Assembly (NCBI RefSeq): GCF_002858715.1
Contig: NZ_PJZH01000007.1
Location: forward strand, 93,740-157,739
Source: Chimaeribacter coloradensis
GTDB lineage: Bacteria; Pseudomonadota; Gammaproteobacteria; Enterobacterales; Enterobacteriaceae
Direction of reading: 5' to 3'
Length of the DNA: 64,000 bases
Every line of letters begins with the position of its first letter. Positions within the stretch are counted from its first letter, which is position 1. The notes under the pieces were generated by a model that saw only the letters and a program-made list of their open reading frames with translations, was not told the DNA's origin and did not search any database. Made by a program: the position numbers and the translations under genes. This document shows, piece by piece, positions 43,061-52,309 of this stretch.

Positions 43061-43474
43061 CTAACGCAGTAACTTCAGCGCGCCGGTCAGGGAGCTGACC
43101 CACTTTTTCGGCCCGCAGAGGGCAATGCCGTCCAGCGTTTCCCCCGCGAGGGTGCGCTCCGGCAGCGCCTGCCCGTACTCGTTGAAATCGTGCATCCGGC
43201 GGGCGAAGGCCGGGAAAACCACCACCGCTTTGATCGCATTCGCCCCTTCGCTGCGTTTCAGCAGCGCCTGCAGGGTCGCTTCGTCCGCCTGCAACACCGG
43301 CATCGGCAGTTTCGAGCTGACATCAATCTCCAGCCCGGCGGCGTCCGTGAGTTTGCCGCCAAACACCTGCGGGTGGCGCGCCCCCAGCCCGGCCGCCAGG
43401 GTGGCGGCGGTATTGGCCACCAGCCCCACCGGCAGTGCCGGGTTTACGATAATGGCCACACGGTAATCACTCAT
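43061..43474 (-). CDS. DUF2000-family protein
   Basis: 137-aa protein starting MSDYRVAIIVNPALPVGLVANTAATLAAGLG, a typical opening of the DUF2000 family, which has a peptidyl-tRNA-hydrolase-II-like fold. Further family segments are KLPMPVLQADEATLQALL and the C-terminal GPKKWVSSLTGALKLLR. The function is not established. AGGAG lies 9 bp before the ATG; the open frame to 43549 is less supported. It is divergent from an Lrp-type regulator, a pairing often seen for this family, so it is probably the regulator's target. Confidence 0.8.
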   Translation of the reverse strand: MSDYRVAIIVNPALPVGLVANTAATLAAGLGARHPQVFGGKLTDAAGLEIDVSSKLPMPVLQADEATLQALLKRSEGANAIKAVVVFPAFARRMHDFNEYGQALPERTLAGETLDGIALCGPKKWVSSLTGALKLLR

Positions 43475-43612
43475 TTTCACACTCTCCTGCGGGGTTAACG
43501 TCTGGAACCAGTGTAAGCCGCCGTGCCGGGTAAAAATTTTCTTTCTCACCCCTTATATGCAGGTTTGTGGTAAGAATAACCGGTATCCCCTTTTTCACAG
43601 GAAAATAATTTC

Positions 43613-44077
43613 ATGGCTTTGACGCGTCAGGACAGGCTCTTGCTGAACGCCCTTCAGGCGGACAGCCGCATCACCAACCAGGCATTAGCGGAGACGGCGG
43701 GCATGGCCCCCTCGCCCTGCTGGCGGCGGGTCAGGCAACTGGAGGAGACAGGGTTGATTACCGGTTACCGGGCGCAGCTTGACCGGAAAAAGCTGGGGCT
43801 GGGGCTGCTGGCGTTTATCCGCATTAAAATAGACAGCCACAGCGAACAGGAAGCGCTGCGGTTTGAGGCGGAAGTGCAGCAATTGCCGCAGGTGATCGCC
43901 TGTTACGCCACGGCGGGCAGCGCCGATTTCCTGTTGCAGGTGGTGGCGCAGGATCTGGAGCACTATTCAGATTTTGCGATGGCGGTGATCCGGCGGTTGC
44001 CGGGCATCAAAGAGATGGAAACGTCGTTTGTATTAAAAGAGATCAAGCCCTACACCGCGCTGCCGCTCGGGCTGTAA
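43613..44077 (+). CDS. Lrp/AsnC-family transcriptional regulator
   Basis: 154-aa regulator. The N-terminal helix-turn-helix is DRLLLNALQADSRITNQALAETAGMAPSPCWRRVRQLEETGLI. The C-terminal RAM (ligand-binding) domain contains GLGLLAFIRIKI, PQVIACYATAGSADFLLQVVAQDLEHYSDF and PGIKEMETSFVLKEIK. The ligand is probably an amino acid. It is divergent from the DUF2000 gene with 138 bp between starts. Confidence 0.92.
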   Translation: MALTRQDRLLLNALQADSRITNQALAETAGMAPSPCWRRVRQLEETGLITGYRAQLDRKKLGLGLLAFIRIKIDSHSEQEALRFEAEVQQLPQVIACYATAGSADFLLQVVAQDLEHYSDFAMAVIRRLPGIKEMETSFVLKEIKPYTALPLGL

Positions 44078-44251
44078 ACTGCCGGGCAGCGCGGGGGGGC
44101 CGTTACCGCTGGATAAATTTTAACCCGGCTGAATGCGCCGATCCCGGCCCGTTATCCCACCGGCCGGGATCGTCGCTATACCGCCCGGGGCGCGGGCTGC
44201 GCGCCACGGCCTGTGGCCTTTTTCCCGCTTACCCACATCCTCACCGCCTAT

Positions 44252-44274
44252 TTATCCACAGAAATTGTGGATAA
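44252..44274. promoter_or_regulatory. Head-to-head pair of consensus DnaA boxes
   Basis: TTATCCACA (44252-44260) and TGTGGATAA (44266-44274) are both perfect 9-mer DnaA boxes in opposite orientation, 5 bp apart. A third, weaker box TTACCCACA lies at 44229-44237. The region is intergenic between the Lrp-type gene and the end of the quinone oxidoreductase gene. The palindrome could alternatively be a terminator stem, but it has no T-run and is not GC-rich. Confidence 0.7.
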
Positions 44275-44295
44275 CTCTGGGCGGGAAGGAAAACT

Positions 44296-45306
44296 TTATT
44301 CCGCCACCTTCAGCACAATCTTGCCGATGTGCTCGCCGTTTTCCATGCGGCGGTGGGCGTCGGCGACCTGCGCCAGCGGGTAGACTTTGTCGATCATCGG
44401 CAGGCAGCGGCCGGCGGACAGCGCGGGCCAGACCTGCTCGTGCAGTGCGTCAGCGATCTCCGCTTTCTGCGCGGCGGTGCGCGAGCGCAGCAGCGAGCCG
44501 GTGACGATCGCCTGTTTCGCCAGAATCGGCATCACGTTGATCTCTTTCGCCACGGCCGAGCCGAGGAAGCCGATGATCACCAGCCGCCCGAACTGTGCCA
44601 GCGAGGCGATGTTCCGCTCAAAATAGGGGCCGCCCATGATGTCGAGGATCACGTCCACGCCTTTGCCGTCGGTGTGCTGTGCGATCGCCTCAGCAAAATC
44701 CTGCTCGCGGTAGTTGATGGCCGTTGCGCCCAGTGCGCGGATCGCAGCGCATTTCTCCTCGCTGCCCGCCGTGGCGAATGCCTCAATGCCGCGCTCGCGG
44801 CAGAGCATCAGCGCGGTGGTGCCGATGCCGCTGGTGCCGCCGTGGATCAGCACCTTGTCGCCTTTTTTGGCGTTGCCCATCGCGAACACGTTCGCCCAGA
44901 CGGTGAAGAAGGTCTCCGGGATCGCGGCAGCGCTCTCCATCGACATCCCTTCCGGTACCGGCAGCGCCTGAGTGGCGGGTACGGTGCAATATTCAGAGTA
45001 GCCGCTGCCGTTGGTCAGCGCGCAGATGCGGTCACCCACGTTATAACGGCTGACATTGCTGCCTACGGCGACCACTTCCCCGGCGATCTCCAGCCCCGGC
45101 ACCGGGTCCATGCCCGGCTTCATCGGGTAGTGGCCGGCGCGCTGGAGCACGTCCGGCCGGTTAACGCCCGCCGCGTGCACCTTCACCAGCAGTTCACCCT
45201 CCGCCGGTTGCGGCACCGGGGCGGTCTGCGGTTGCAGCACCTCCGGCCCGCCCGGCTCGGTGATGGCGATAAAGGTCATGGTTTCCGGCAATGTTACCTG
45301 TGACAT
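44296..45306 (-). CDS. NAD(P)H quinone oxidoreductase (zinc-independent MDR, PIG3-like)
   Basis: 336-aa medium-chain dehydrogenase/reductase. It has the Qor-type GroES domain (VKVHAAGVNRPDVLQRAGHYPMKPGMDPVPGLEIAGEVVAVG), no catalytic zinc ligands, and the Rossmann motif GGTSGIGTTA. The end GEHIGKIVLKV is typical of the TP53I3/PIG3 branch. It probably reduces quinones or enones with NADPH. GAGAG precedes the ATG; a start at the internal MTFIAITEPGG is an alternative. Confidence 0.9.
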   Translation of the reverse strand: MSQVTLPETMTFIAITEPGGPEVLQPQTAPVPQPAEGELLVKVHAAGVNRPDVLQRAGHYPMKPGMDPVPGLEIAGEVVAVGSNVSRYNVGDRICALTNGSGYSEYCTVPATQALPVPEGMSMESAAAIPETFFTVWANVFAMGNAKKGDKVLIHGGTSGIGTTALMLCRERGIEAFATAGSEEKCAAIRALGATAINYREQDFAEAIAQHTDGKGVDVILDIMGGPYFERNIASLAQFGRLVIIGFLGSAVAKEINVMPILAKQAIVTGSLLRSRTAAQKAEIADALHEQVWPALSAGRCLPMIDKVYPLAQVADAHRRMENGEHIGKIVLKVAE

Positions 45307-45364
45307 AGGTTCTCTCGTGGTTTGTGCATGTCTTTACAGCGTAGGCGATTCTGCGGCCGGGCGA

Positions 45365-46492
45365 TTAGCTGGATGTGGCCTTTGTCATGCAGCGCTGGTA
45401 ACGATCGTTGACGCGGTTGGCAAACCAGGCGGTGGTGAGCTTACGGGTGATCTTCGGGCTTTCCAGCGTAATCCCCGGCAGCACGGCGCGCGGCACCCGC
45501 TTCCCGGCCAGCTTATCGGCGCGGGCGTAGACCTTGCGGTAGAGCGCGGTGTCAGCAAAGCCCTGTTCCTCCCCCTGCTCCAGCGCGCGGCGGATCTCAC
45601 GTTCGCTGAGATCCAGCGTCTTCCCCAGCGTGCGCACCGCCAGCTCAGTGGTGCCGGGGGTATCGCTGTCGTAGCGGATCAGGTCGCCGTCCAGCGCCAG
45701 CGGGATGCCGCTTACCTGGCTTACCGCTTGCTGGAAAGCGGCGTTGCGGCTGGCGTACCAGCCGGCGTTGAAATCGGCGAAGCGGTAGAGCGGCTGCGGG
45801 TAGTCGGTGGGGTAACCGAGCAGGTGCAGGGTGCCGAAGTAGATCCCGCCGCGGCGGCTGAAGACTTCCTGGCGGATCGTGCCGCTGACCGGATAGGGGT
45901 AGCCTTTGGCGTGCGCCTCGGCAAAGGCGATGCTCACCTGCATCGGCCCGCCGGTATGCACCGGGTTGAGGTTGCCGAACAGCCGCTGGCCCATCGGCAC
46001 CATGCCGATGAAGTCATCGAAAATGTCGCTCAGCTCTTTCTCATTGCGCACCTTGTCGAGCCGCGCACTGTAGGATTTCCCATTAGAAGACGGGATCAGC
46101 AGCGCGGTGCGCACCACAAAGGCGGGGATATGTTTCTCCCCGGCGCGGCGCTCAATCTCCTTCCAGGCGATCTTGCCCAGCCCCGGCACCGGCGCATCCG
46201 CCTTGAAATTGGACTCCTGCTCCGTCACCGCCAGCACCGCGCAGAGGTTGCTGCGGCTGGGGGTGAGCTGCTGGGCGGCAAAGGCAGCGGTGATGTCGGT
46301 GGCCCAGCCCTGCCGGTCTGCGGCGGAGGGCGGCATCAGGCTCACCACCTCGGCGCGCACATCAGCCGGGCGCAGCGCCGGGGTCTCCGTTTTCGGTTTG
46401 CTGGTGCAGCCGGCCAGTGCCAACAGGGCGGCCAGCGCCAGCGGACGGGCAGAAAAACGCACAGGCGGCAAAGAAAAGGCAGTCAGTTCCAT
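45365..46492 (-). CDS. DUF1615-family lipoprotein
   Basis: 375-aa predicted lipoprotein with signal segment and lipobox LALAGC (C29), so anchored in the envelope. The body contains the family segments AVTEQESNFKADAPVPGLGKIAWKEIERRA, MVPMGQRLFGNLNPVHTGGPMQVSIAFAEAHA and RYDSDTPGTTELAVRTLG. The first is reminiscent of lysozyme-like E-S motifs but no activity is established. It is separated from the quinone oxidoreductase gene by 58 bp on the same strand. Confidence 0.85.
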   Translation of the reverse strand: MELTAFSLPPVRFSARPLALAALLALAGCTSKPKTETPALRPADVRAEVVSLMPPSAADRQGWATDITAAFAAQQLTPSRSNLCAVLAVTEQESNFKADAPVPGLGKIAWKEIERRAGEKHIPAFVVRTALLIPSSNGKSYSARLDKVRNEKELSDIFDDFIGMVPMGQRLFGNLNPVHTGGPMQVSIAFAEAHAKGYPYPVSGTIRQEVFSRRGGIYFGTLHLLGYPTDYPQPLYRFADFNAGWYASRNAAFQQAVSQVSGIPLALDGDLIRYDSDTPGTTELAVRTLGKTLDLSEREIRRALEQGEEQGFADTALYRKVYARADKLAGKRVPRAVLPGITLESPKITRKLTTAWFANRVNDRYQRCMTKATSS

Positions 46493-46734
46493 ACATTCCC
46501 TATTGTGTCTGGTAAAGCGGGCATCACGTCTCCCTGGGCGGTTACGGTAACAAATCCTTGTGGGGCGAACCAGCCTCCCCGCGCCAACGATGCCCGGCGC
46601 TTATCGGTTTCAGGCGATTCCCGGCCATTCCGCGCGATTTTCTTAACATGCACTACAATTTTCCTAATCGTTTCTAAAAAGCCCTGATGTCTGAAAGGCG
46701 ACTATTTCTTAAGAGCAAGAGTGAGAGCAAAACA

Positions 46735-49029
46735 ATGAAAGAGAAAAATGGAGCGATTGGGATTGCCCCTTATGGCGGTTCAGCCGGTGGCTGGGGCGCG
46801 TTGAAAGCGGTGGCGGATGCGATCCGCGGCCAGATGGCCGTGAAACAGGATGTGATCGCCCTGTTCAGGATGAACCAGCCGCAGGGGTTTGACTGCCCTG
46901 GTTGCGCCTGGCCCGACCCGCTGCACACCTCGTCGTTTGAGTTTTGTGAAAACGGCGCAAAAGCGGTCTCCTGGGAGGCCACCGGCAAGCGTGCCGCGCC
47001 GGACTTTTTCAATGAGCATACGGTGAGCGAGCTGTGGGAGCGCCACGACTTTAACCTGGAAAATGAAGGCCGCCTGACCCATCCGATGAAGTATGATCAT
47101 GCCACTGACAAGTATCAGGTCATCGAATGGGAAACGGCTTTCCGTGAGATCGGCGCGCTGATGCAGGGTTACGACGACCCGGACAGCGTGGAATTTTACA
47201 CCTCCGGCCGCGCCTCCAACGAGGCGGCGTTCCTCTACCAGTTATTCGCCCGCGAGTACGGCACCAACAACTTCCCGGACTGCTCCAACATGTGCCACGA
47301 GCCGACCAGCGTCGGGCTGCCGGTGTCGATCGGCGTCGGCAAGGGCACCGTGGAGCTGGAGGATTTCGACCACTGCGATCTGGTGCTCTGCGTCGGCCAC
47401 AACCCCGGCACCAACCACCCGCGGATGCTCGGTACCCTGCGTGAAGTCGCCAAACGCGGCGGCACCATCATCGCCTTCAACCCGTTGCAGGAGCGCGGCC
47501 TGGAGCGCTTCACCTCGCCGCAAAGCCCGCTGGAGATGCTGACACTCAGCTCCACCCGCCTCTCCTCCACCTACTACAAGGTACGGGTCGGCGGCGATGC
47601 GGCGATGGTCAAAGGCATCATGAAATCCCTGCTGTCGCTGCACAACGAGGCGCTGAGCAAAGGTGAACCGGGGGTAATTGACGAGGCGTTTATCGCCGAC
47701 CACACCCTGGGGTTTGAGGAACTGAAAGCCGACCTCGAGGCCACTGAGTGGGCCGACATCGAGCGCATCTCCGGCTTGAGCCACAAAGACATCCTGCACA
47801 TCGCCCGCCTCTACGCCAAGGCGGAGCGCACCATCCTCTGTTACGGCATGGGGATCACCCAGCACCAGTACGGCACCAAGAACGTGCAGCAGCTCGCCAA
47901 CCTGATGCTGATGCGCGGCAACATCGGCAAAAAAGGGGCCGGGATCTGCCCGCTGCGCGGCCACTCCAATGTGCAGGGCGACCGCACCGTCGGCATCACC
48001 GAGATCCCGAACCAGACGCTGCTCGACGGCATTGAGCGCACCTTCGGCTTCACGCCGCCGACCAAGCATGGCCACGGCGCGGTGGCGGCGATCCGCGCGA
48101 TGCATGAGGGCAAATCGAAAGCGCTGTTCTGCCTCGGCGGTAACCTGCCGGTGGCGATGCCGGAGCCGGACACCTGCTTCGAGGCGATGCGCAAGCTGGA
48201 TCTGGCGGTGCATATGGCGACCAAGCTTAACCGCTCGCACCTGGCGGTGGCGAAACACACCTACCTGTTCCCGGTGATCGGCCGTACCGAGCGCGATACC
48301 CAGGCCTCGGGCGACCAGTCGGTCACGGTAGAGGATTCGATGTCGATGGTGCACGCCTCGCGCGGTTCGCTGGAGCCGGCCTCGCCGCACCTGATGTCGG
48401 AACCGGCGCTGGTGGCGGCGCTGGCGAAAGCCTCTCTGCCCAACACCGTGGTGCCGTGGGACAGAATGGTGGCGGATTACCACGTCATCCGGGATGCGAT
48501 TGAGTCGGTGTTCCCGGCGTTTAAGGATTTCAACAAACGCATCATGCACCACGGCGGCTTCCGCCTCTACAACGCCGCCTCTGAGCGCAAATGGAACACG
48601 CCGAGCGGTAAGGCCCAGTTTATTGTGATGCAAGGCATCAACGAAGACCCGCGCTCCGCCCAGGGGCACGATCTGGTGCTGACCACGCTGCGCAGCCATG
48701 ACCAGTACAACACCACGCTGTACGGCATGAACGACCGCTACCGCGGCGTGACCGGCCGACGCGACGTGCTGTTCATCAGCGCGGACGAAGCGGAGAGCCG
48801 CCGCCTGCGGGTGGGGGACAAGGTGAACGTGGTGGCGCTGGCCCCGGACGGCACCCCCACTGACCGCCGCATGGAGAGCCTGACGGTGGTGGTCCACGAC
48901 ATGGCTTCCGGCTCGGTCGCCACTTACTACCCGGAAGGCAATGCGCTGGTGCCGCTCAACAGCTACGACGACGAAAGCGGCATCCCGGCCTACAAAAGCG
49001 TGCCGATTGCGCTGGAACGCTGCGCCTGA
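46735..49029 (+). CDS. ydeP: FdhF/YdeP-family molybdopterin oxidoreductase
   Basis: 764-aa member of the formate-dehydrogenase-H-like family, close to E. coli YdeP (759 aa): [92 protein letters not shown]. It binds bis-MGD and probably one Fe-S cluster; in E. coli ydeP is linked to acid resistance, but the substrate is unknown. The ATG at 46735 gives the family N-terminus and follows GAGAGC. The frame is open to an ATG at 46687 without a ribosome site. Confidence 0.92.
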   Translation: MKEKNGAIGIAPYGGSAGGWGALKAVADAIRGQMAVKQDVIALFRMNQPQGFDCPGCAWPDPLHTSSFEFCENGAKAVSWEATGKRAAPDFFNEHTVSELWERHDFNLENEGRLTHPMKYDHATDKYQVIEWETAFREIGALMQGYDDPDSVEFYTSGRASNEAAFLYQLFAREYGTNNFPDCSNMCHEPTSVGLPVSIGVGKGTVELEDFDHCDLVLCVGHNPGTNHPRMLGTLREVAKRGGTIIAFNPLQERGLERFTSPQSPLEMLTLSSTRLSSTYYKVRVGGDAAMVKGIMKSLLSLHNEALSKGEPGVIDEAFIADHTLGFEELKADLEATEWADIERISGLSHKDILHIARLYAKAERTILCYGMGITQHQYGTKNVQQLANLMLMRGNIGKKGAGICPLRGHSNVQGDRTVGITEIPNQTLLDGIERTFGFTPPTKHGHGAVAAIRAMHEGKSKALFCLGGNLPVAMPEPDTCFEAMRKLDLAVHMATKLNRSHLAVAKHTYLFPVIGRTERDTQASGDQSVTVEDSMSMVHASRGSLEPASPHLMSEPALVAALAKASLPNTVVPWDRMVADYHVIRDAIESVFPAFKDFNKRIMHHGGFRLYNAASERKWNTPSGKAQFIVMQGINEDPRSAQGHDLVLTTLRSHDQYNTTLYGMNDRYRGVTGRRDVLFISADEAESRRLRVGDKVNVVALAPDGTPTDRRMESLTVVVHDMASGSVATYYPEGNALVPLNSYDDESGIPAYKSVPIALERCA

Positions 49030-49060
49030 TTGCCCGCCGCATTCAGCCGTGCTGTGCTCC

Positions 49061-49088
49061 GCCGCCCCTGATGGGGCGGCTTTTTTTT
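49061..49088 (+). terminator. Rho-independent terminator of ydeP
   Basis: GCCGCCCC, loop TGAT, then GGGGCGGC, followed by eight T. Confidence 0.95.
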
Positions 49089-49184
49089 GGCGGCAGTCCG
49101 CTTTTCACCGCGCCCACGGCAAAACCCCGCGACAACCCCGGCCGCGGCACGCCACAATGGGCTTTTACCCCACGGAGTCAGGCC

Positions 49185-49631
49185 ATGCTACGAAAAATGA
49201 GTGAGCCGGAATTTGCGCCCTGGGCGCAGCTGTTTCTGGCGGATTACGCAGAGGATCTCCGCGCCAATTACGGGTTTGATGCCCTGCGGGCGCAGGCTGA
49301 GGCGCAACAGGCGCTGCAGGCGGTGCTGCCGCACGGCGTCGAGACCGAACGGCAGGTGCTGCTGGTGATTGAATCCCGACACGAGGTCGTGGGTTACCTC
49401 TGGTACCAGCGCAATGAGGCCAACGCCTTTATCATGGATTTTCTGGTGCTGCCGCCGTTCCGCGGCGCAGGACACGGGCGGCGGGCGCTGGCCGAGCTGG
49501 AAGCGGCGCTGGCCGGGGAAGGCATTCACGAGCTGCGGCTGCGGGTGGCGGCAGACAACCCGCGCGCCCGGCAGCTTTATGAGGCGTGTGACTTTCAGGT
49601 CACCGGCTATAACATGAACAAACGGTTCTGA
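49185..49631 (+). CDS. GNAT-family N-acetyltransferase
   Basis: 148-aa acetyltransferase. The acetyl-CoA-binding motif A is in the segment AFIMDFLVLPPFRGAGHGRRALAELEAAL (pattern R-G-x-G-x-G/R), followed by LRLRVAADNPRARQLYEACDFQVTGYNMNKRF, the usual motif B. The substrate is unknown. The ATG at 49185 follows CGGAG; the open frame from 49071 runs through the terminator and is rejected. Confidence 0.9.
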   Translation: MLRKMSEPEFAPWAQLFLADYAEDLRANYGFDALRAQAEAQQALQAVLPHGVETERQVLLVIESRHEVVGYLWYQRNEANAFIMDFLVLPPFRGAGHGRRALAELEAALAGEGIHELRLRVAADNPRARQLYEACDFQVTGYNMNKRF

Positions 49632-49635
49632 GGCG

Positions 49636-50205
49636 CTACGGGCGGCGCAACGCCGGGGCCACCGGGTCGACCCAGGCCAGCCGCCCGGCGGCGGCGTCAT
49701 AGCGCACGCGCAGCACCCCGTCCGGGTGCTCCGCCGCCCCCGGCCCCAGGTCATCCAGCGTGGCGCGGCCCGCCCGGCAGGCCACAGCAAATTCCAGGAA
49801 TGCGGCGGCGGCCGCCTCATAGGCAAAGGCCGGGTCATGGGCCGGGAACAGCAGCCGGATCAGCGCGTCACCGGCCTCCGCCTCCAGCGCCAGCGGCGGC
49901 GCATCCCCGCCCATCACCCCTTCGCGCGGCGGCTGTTGGGCCGCTGCCTCACGGGCAAAGGTACCGAGCCGCTGCTTGAGCCAGTCGTAGGCATCTTTCG
50001 CCAGCTCCCCCACCAGCGCCGCCAGGAAGGTCTGGGCGAAGGCGATCACCACCAGCGCCGGGGTGGTCAGCTCAATCGTGACCGGCGCGCCCGGCGGCGC
50101 ACGGTGCAGGTGGAGATCGATCCCGCGGGCGGCGAGGTCAGCCTGCAACCCGGCAATCGCCTCACCGGCACTGTCACGGTAGTGGGTCAGCTCAATCCGC
50201 TGCAT
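49636..50205 (-). CDS. Uncharacterised protein, 189 aa
   Basis: It starts MQRIELTHYRDSAGEAIAGLQADLAARGIDL. A hydrophobic helix follows (TPALVVIAFAQTFLAALVG, residues ~48-66), then EVAKD-like LAKDAYDWLKQRLGTF. The C-terminal part is Ala/acidic-rich with a beta-like end (DGVLRVRYDAAAGRLAWVDP). I do not recognise a family with known function. The stop lies 4 bp from the GNAT stop, convergent. Confidence 0.7.
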   Translation of the reverse strand: MQRIELTHYRDSAGEAIAGLQADLAARGIDLHLHRAPPGAPVTIELTTPALVVIAFAQTFLAALVGELAKDAYDWLKQRLGTFAREAAAQQPPREGVMGGDAPPLALEAEAGDALIRLLFPAHDPAFAYEAAAAAFLEFAVACRAGRATLDDLGPGAAEHPDGVLRVRYDAAAGRLAWVDPVAPALRRP

Positions 50206-50421
50206 GGTGTTTCTCCAGAGAAGCGCCGGACGGCGCAGGTTTCAAAGGTATAACACATTTTTTCCGCCCCGCCGGGGGTGCGCCGCGTACAGAGAGAAAT
50301 TCGCCGCATTTCCTCAGGAAAATTTGGCTTACCCCGCGCTTTAGCCGCTTATTTTCCGGCTCTCCTTGTATTTTCTGCATAACCGTCTGTAATGACCGGT
50401 CTAGACTCTAAGGTAACTACC

Positions 50422-52188
50422 ATGCTCAGCTCCACCCGACAGGACGATCAACCGCGTTTGCAGGCGTTAAAAGATCTGCAGATCCTTGACGCTTCCCAGG
50501 ATGAAATCCTCAATAAAATCACTGTGCTGACCTGCAAATTGCTGGATATGCCGACCTGTCTGGTGACGCTGATCACCGATGAAAAGCAGTGCATCAAAGC
50601 CAAAACCAACTTCCCGCTGGATGAAACCGCCCGCGACGATGCCTTCTGCCAGCACACCCTGCACCACCAGGGGGTACTGGTCTGCCCCGATACCTGGCTG
50701 GATGCCCGCTTCCGTGACCTGCCGCTGGCCCGGCAGGCCGAGCAGCCGCTGCGCTTTTATGCCGGCGCGCCGCTGACCACCGATCAGGGCGTGGCGATCG
50801 GCAGTTTGTGCGTGATCGACTACCAGCCGCGCACCTTCAGCGAGGCGCAGTGCCGCACGTTGCAGGAGATGGCTGCCGTGGTGATGGCGCTGTTGCAGTC
50901 GCGCAGCGCCGTGGGGCTGGTGGACGCCGTCACCGGCCTGCCGAACCGCCAGCGGCTGATTGCCGACCTGCATGAAGCGCAGTGCGGGCCGAGGGACTGT
51001 GTGCTGTTCCTGATTGACGGCATCGACATCACCTACGCCTATGAAATGGGCCGCTCGCTGGGAATGCCGATGGTGGAGCGGGTGCTGTGTGAACTCGGTG
51101 ACGCCCTGCACCGCGCCTTCTGTGGGCGGGAGAAGATCTACTGCATCGCCACCGGCCGCTTTGCCCTGTGGGTGCCGCAGGCGCGGAGCGAAGCGGCGTT
51201 GCAGACGCTGATGCAGTGCGCCGAATCCTTGCCGGGCGGGCTGAGCCTGCCGGTGCCGATCCGGCTGGAGATGCACATCGGCTATACCGGCTTCAGTGTG
51301 CCGGTGGAGGCACCGCAACAGGTGCTGCGCAAGGCGCTGAGCGCCCTGCATGACGCCGCCGAGCAGGATGTGGTGCTGCTGCCCTACCGCCAGGAGAGTG
51401 ACGAGGCGCAGCGCCGGGCGTTCCGCCTGCTGAGCGACCTGGTGGAGTGCCTGGACCGCGATACCGGCCTCTACCTGATGTACCAGCCGAAATTTGATCT
51501 GCTGAGCGGCGAGGCGGTGGGCGCGGAGGCGCTGCTGCGCTGGCAGCACCCGATGTTCGGCGCGGTCTCGCCGGGGCAGTTTGTGCCGCTGGCGGAGAAC
51601 ACGACCCTTATCCGCCCGCTGACCCAGTGGGTGATTGCGCAGGCGACCCGGCAGCTCCGCCAGTGGCGCAACCAGGGCATTATGCTCCCGGTGGCGATCA
51701 ACGTGGCGGTGAGTAACTTTGCCGAGCCGGACTTTGTTGAGCGGCTGATGGTGCAACTGGACGCACACGGCCTGACCCCGGCCGACCTTGAGATCGAGTG
51801 CCTGGAGACGCAAAAGCTCCTCGGCAGCCCGGCGGCTATGGCCTGCCTGCGGCGGCTGCGGGAGGCGGGGTTTGTGCTGGCGCTGGATGATTTCGGCAAC
51901 GGCCACAGCAACCTCACCTACCTGAAGCGCATCCCGGTGGAGGTGATTAAATTAGACCAGTCGCTGATCCGCCCGCTGCACTACGATGCCGACTGCCGGA
52001 TCATCGTTGAACAGGTGATCGGCATGTTGCACCGGCTCAACTATGTGGTGGTGGCGGAGGGCGTGGAGGATGCCGCCACGCTGGACTGGCTGCGCCGCGC
52101 CCGCTGTGACCGGGTGCAGGGCTTCCACCTCGCCCGGCCGATGCTGCCGGAGGCGCTGAGTGCGCTGATGCTGCCGGAAGCCGTCTAA
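50422..52188 (+). CDS. GAF-GGDEF-EAL protein: c-di-GMP phosphodiesterase with degenerate cyclase domain
   Basis: 588-aa signalling protein without membrane segments. The N-terminal GAF domain is at ~10-160 (ITVLTCKLLDMPTCLVTLITD, RFYAGAPLTTDQGVAIGSLCVIDYQPR). The GGDEF-type domain at ~165-320 begins VTGLPNRQRL, but the signature is ATGRFALWV, so the cyclase site is lost. The EAL domain at ~340-580 keeps AEALLRW, the ExxE of LEIECLET, ALDDFGNGHSNLTYL, KLDQSL, VVAEGVED and QGFHLARP. It is thus a probable active phosphodiesterase, lowering c-di-GMP in response to a GAF ligand. ATG 50422 has AAGGTAAC upstream; an in-frame ATG at 50392 is the alternative. Confidence 0.88.
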   Translation: MLSSTRQDDQPRLQALKDLQILDASQDEILNKITVLTCKLLDMPTCLVTLITDEKQCIKAKTNFPLDETARDDAFCQHTLHHQGVLVCPDTWLDARFRDLPLARQAEQPLRFYAGAPLTTDQGVAIGSLCVIDYQPRTFSEAQCRTLQEMAAVVMALLQSRSAVGLVDAVTGLPNRQRLIADLHEAQCGPRDCVLFLIDGIDITYAYEMGRSLGMPMVERVLCELGDALHRAFCGREKIYCIATGRFALWVPQARSEAALQTLMQCAESLPGGLSLPVPIRLEMHIGYTGFSVPVEAPQQVLRKALSALHDAAEQDVVLLPYRQESDEAQRRAFRLLSDLVECLDRDTGLYLMYQPKFDLLSGEAVGAEALLRWQHPMFGAVSPGQFVPLAENTTLIRPLTQWVIAQATRQLRQWRNQGIMLPVAINVAVSNFAEPDFVERLMVQLDAHGLTPADLEIECLETQKLLGSPAAMACLRRLREAGFVLALDDFGNGHSNLTYLKRIPVEVIKLDQSLIRPLHYDADCRIIVEQVIGMLHRLNYVVVAEGVEDAATLDWLRRARCDRVQGFHLARPMLPEALSALMLPEAV

Positions 52189-52309
52189 GCGCCGGGTGTA
52201 ATAAATGTATACACCTTGCCACGCCTGCTTACCTTGCCGCCACGCAAAGGGCACCAATACCGGCTACGCTGTGGAGGGAATCTTTTATTTCTTAACAGCG
52301 TAGGACGTT

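Noticed and set aside
44252..44274. Possible chromosomal replication origin
   Set aside because: Only two strong and one weak DnaA boxes, no AT-rich unwinding tract beside them and none of the usual origin genes nearby.
47242..48897. 551-aa open frame antisense to ydeP
   Set aside because: Shadow of the real gene; His/Arg/Val-rich, no family.
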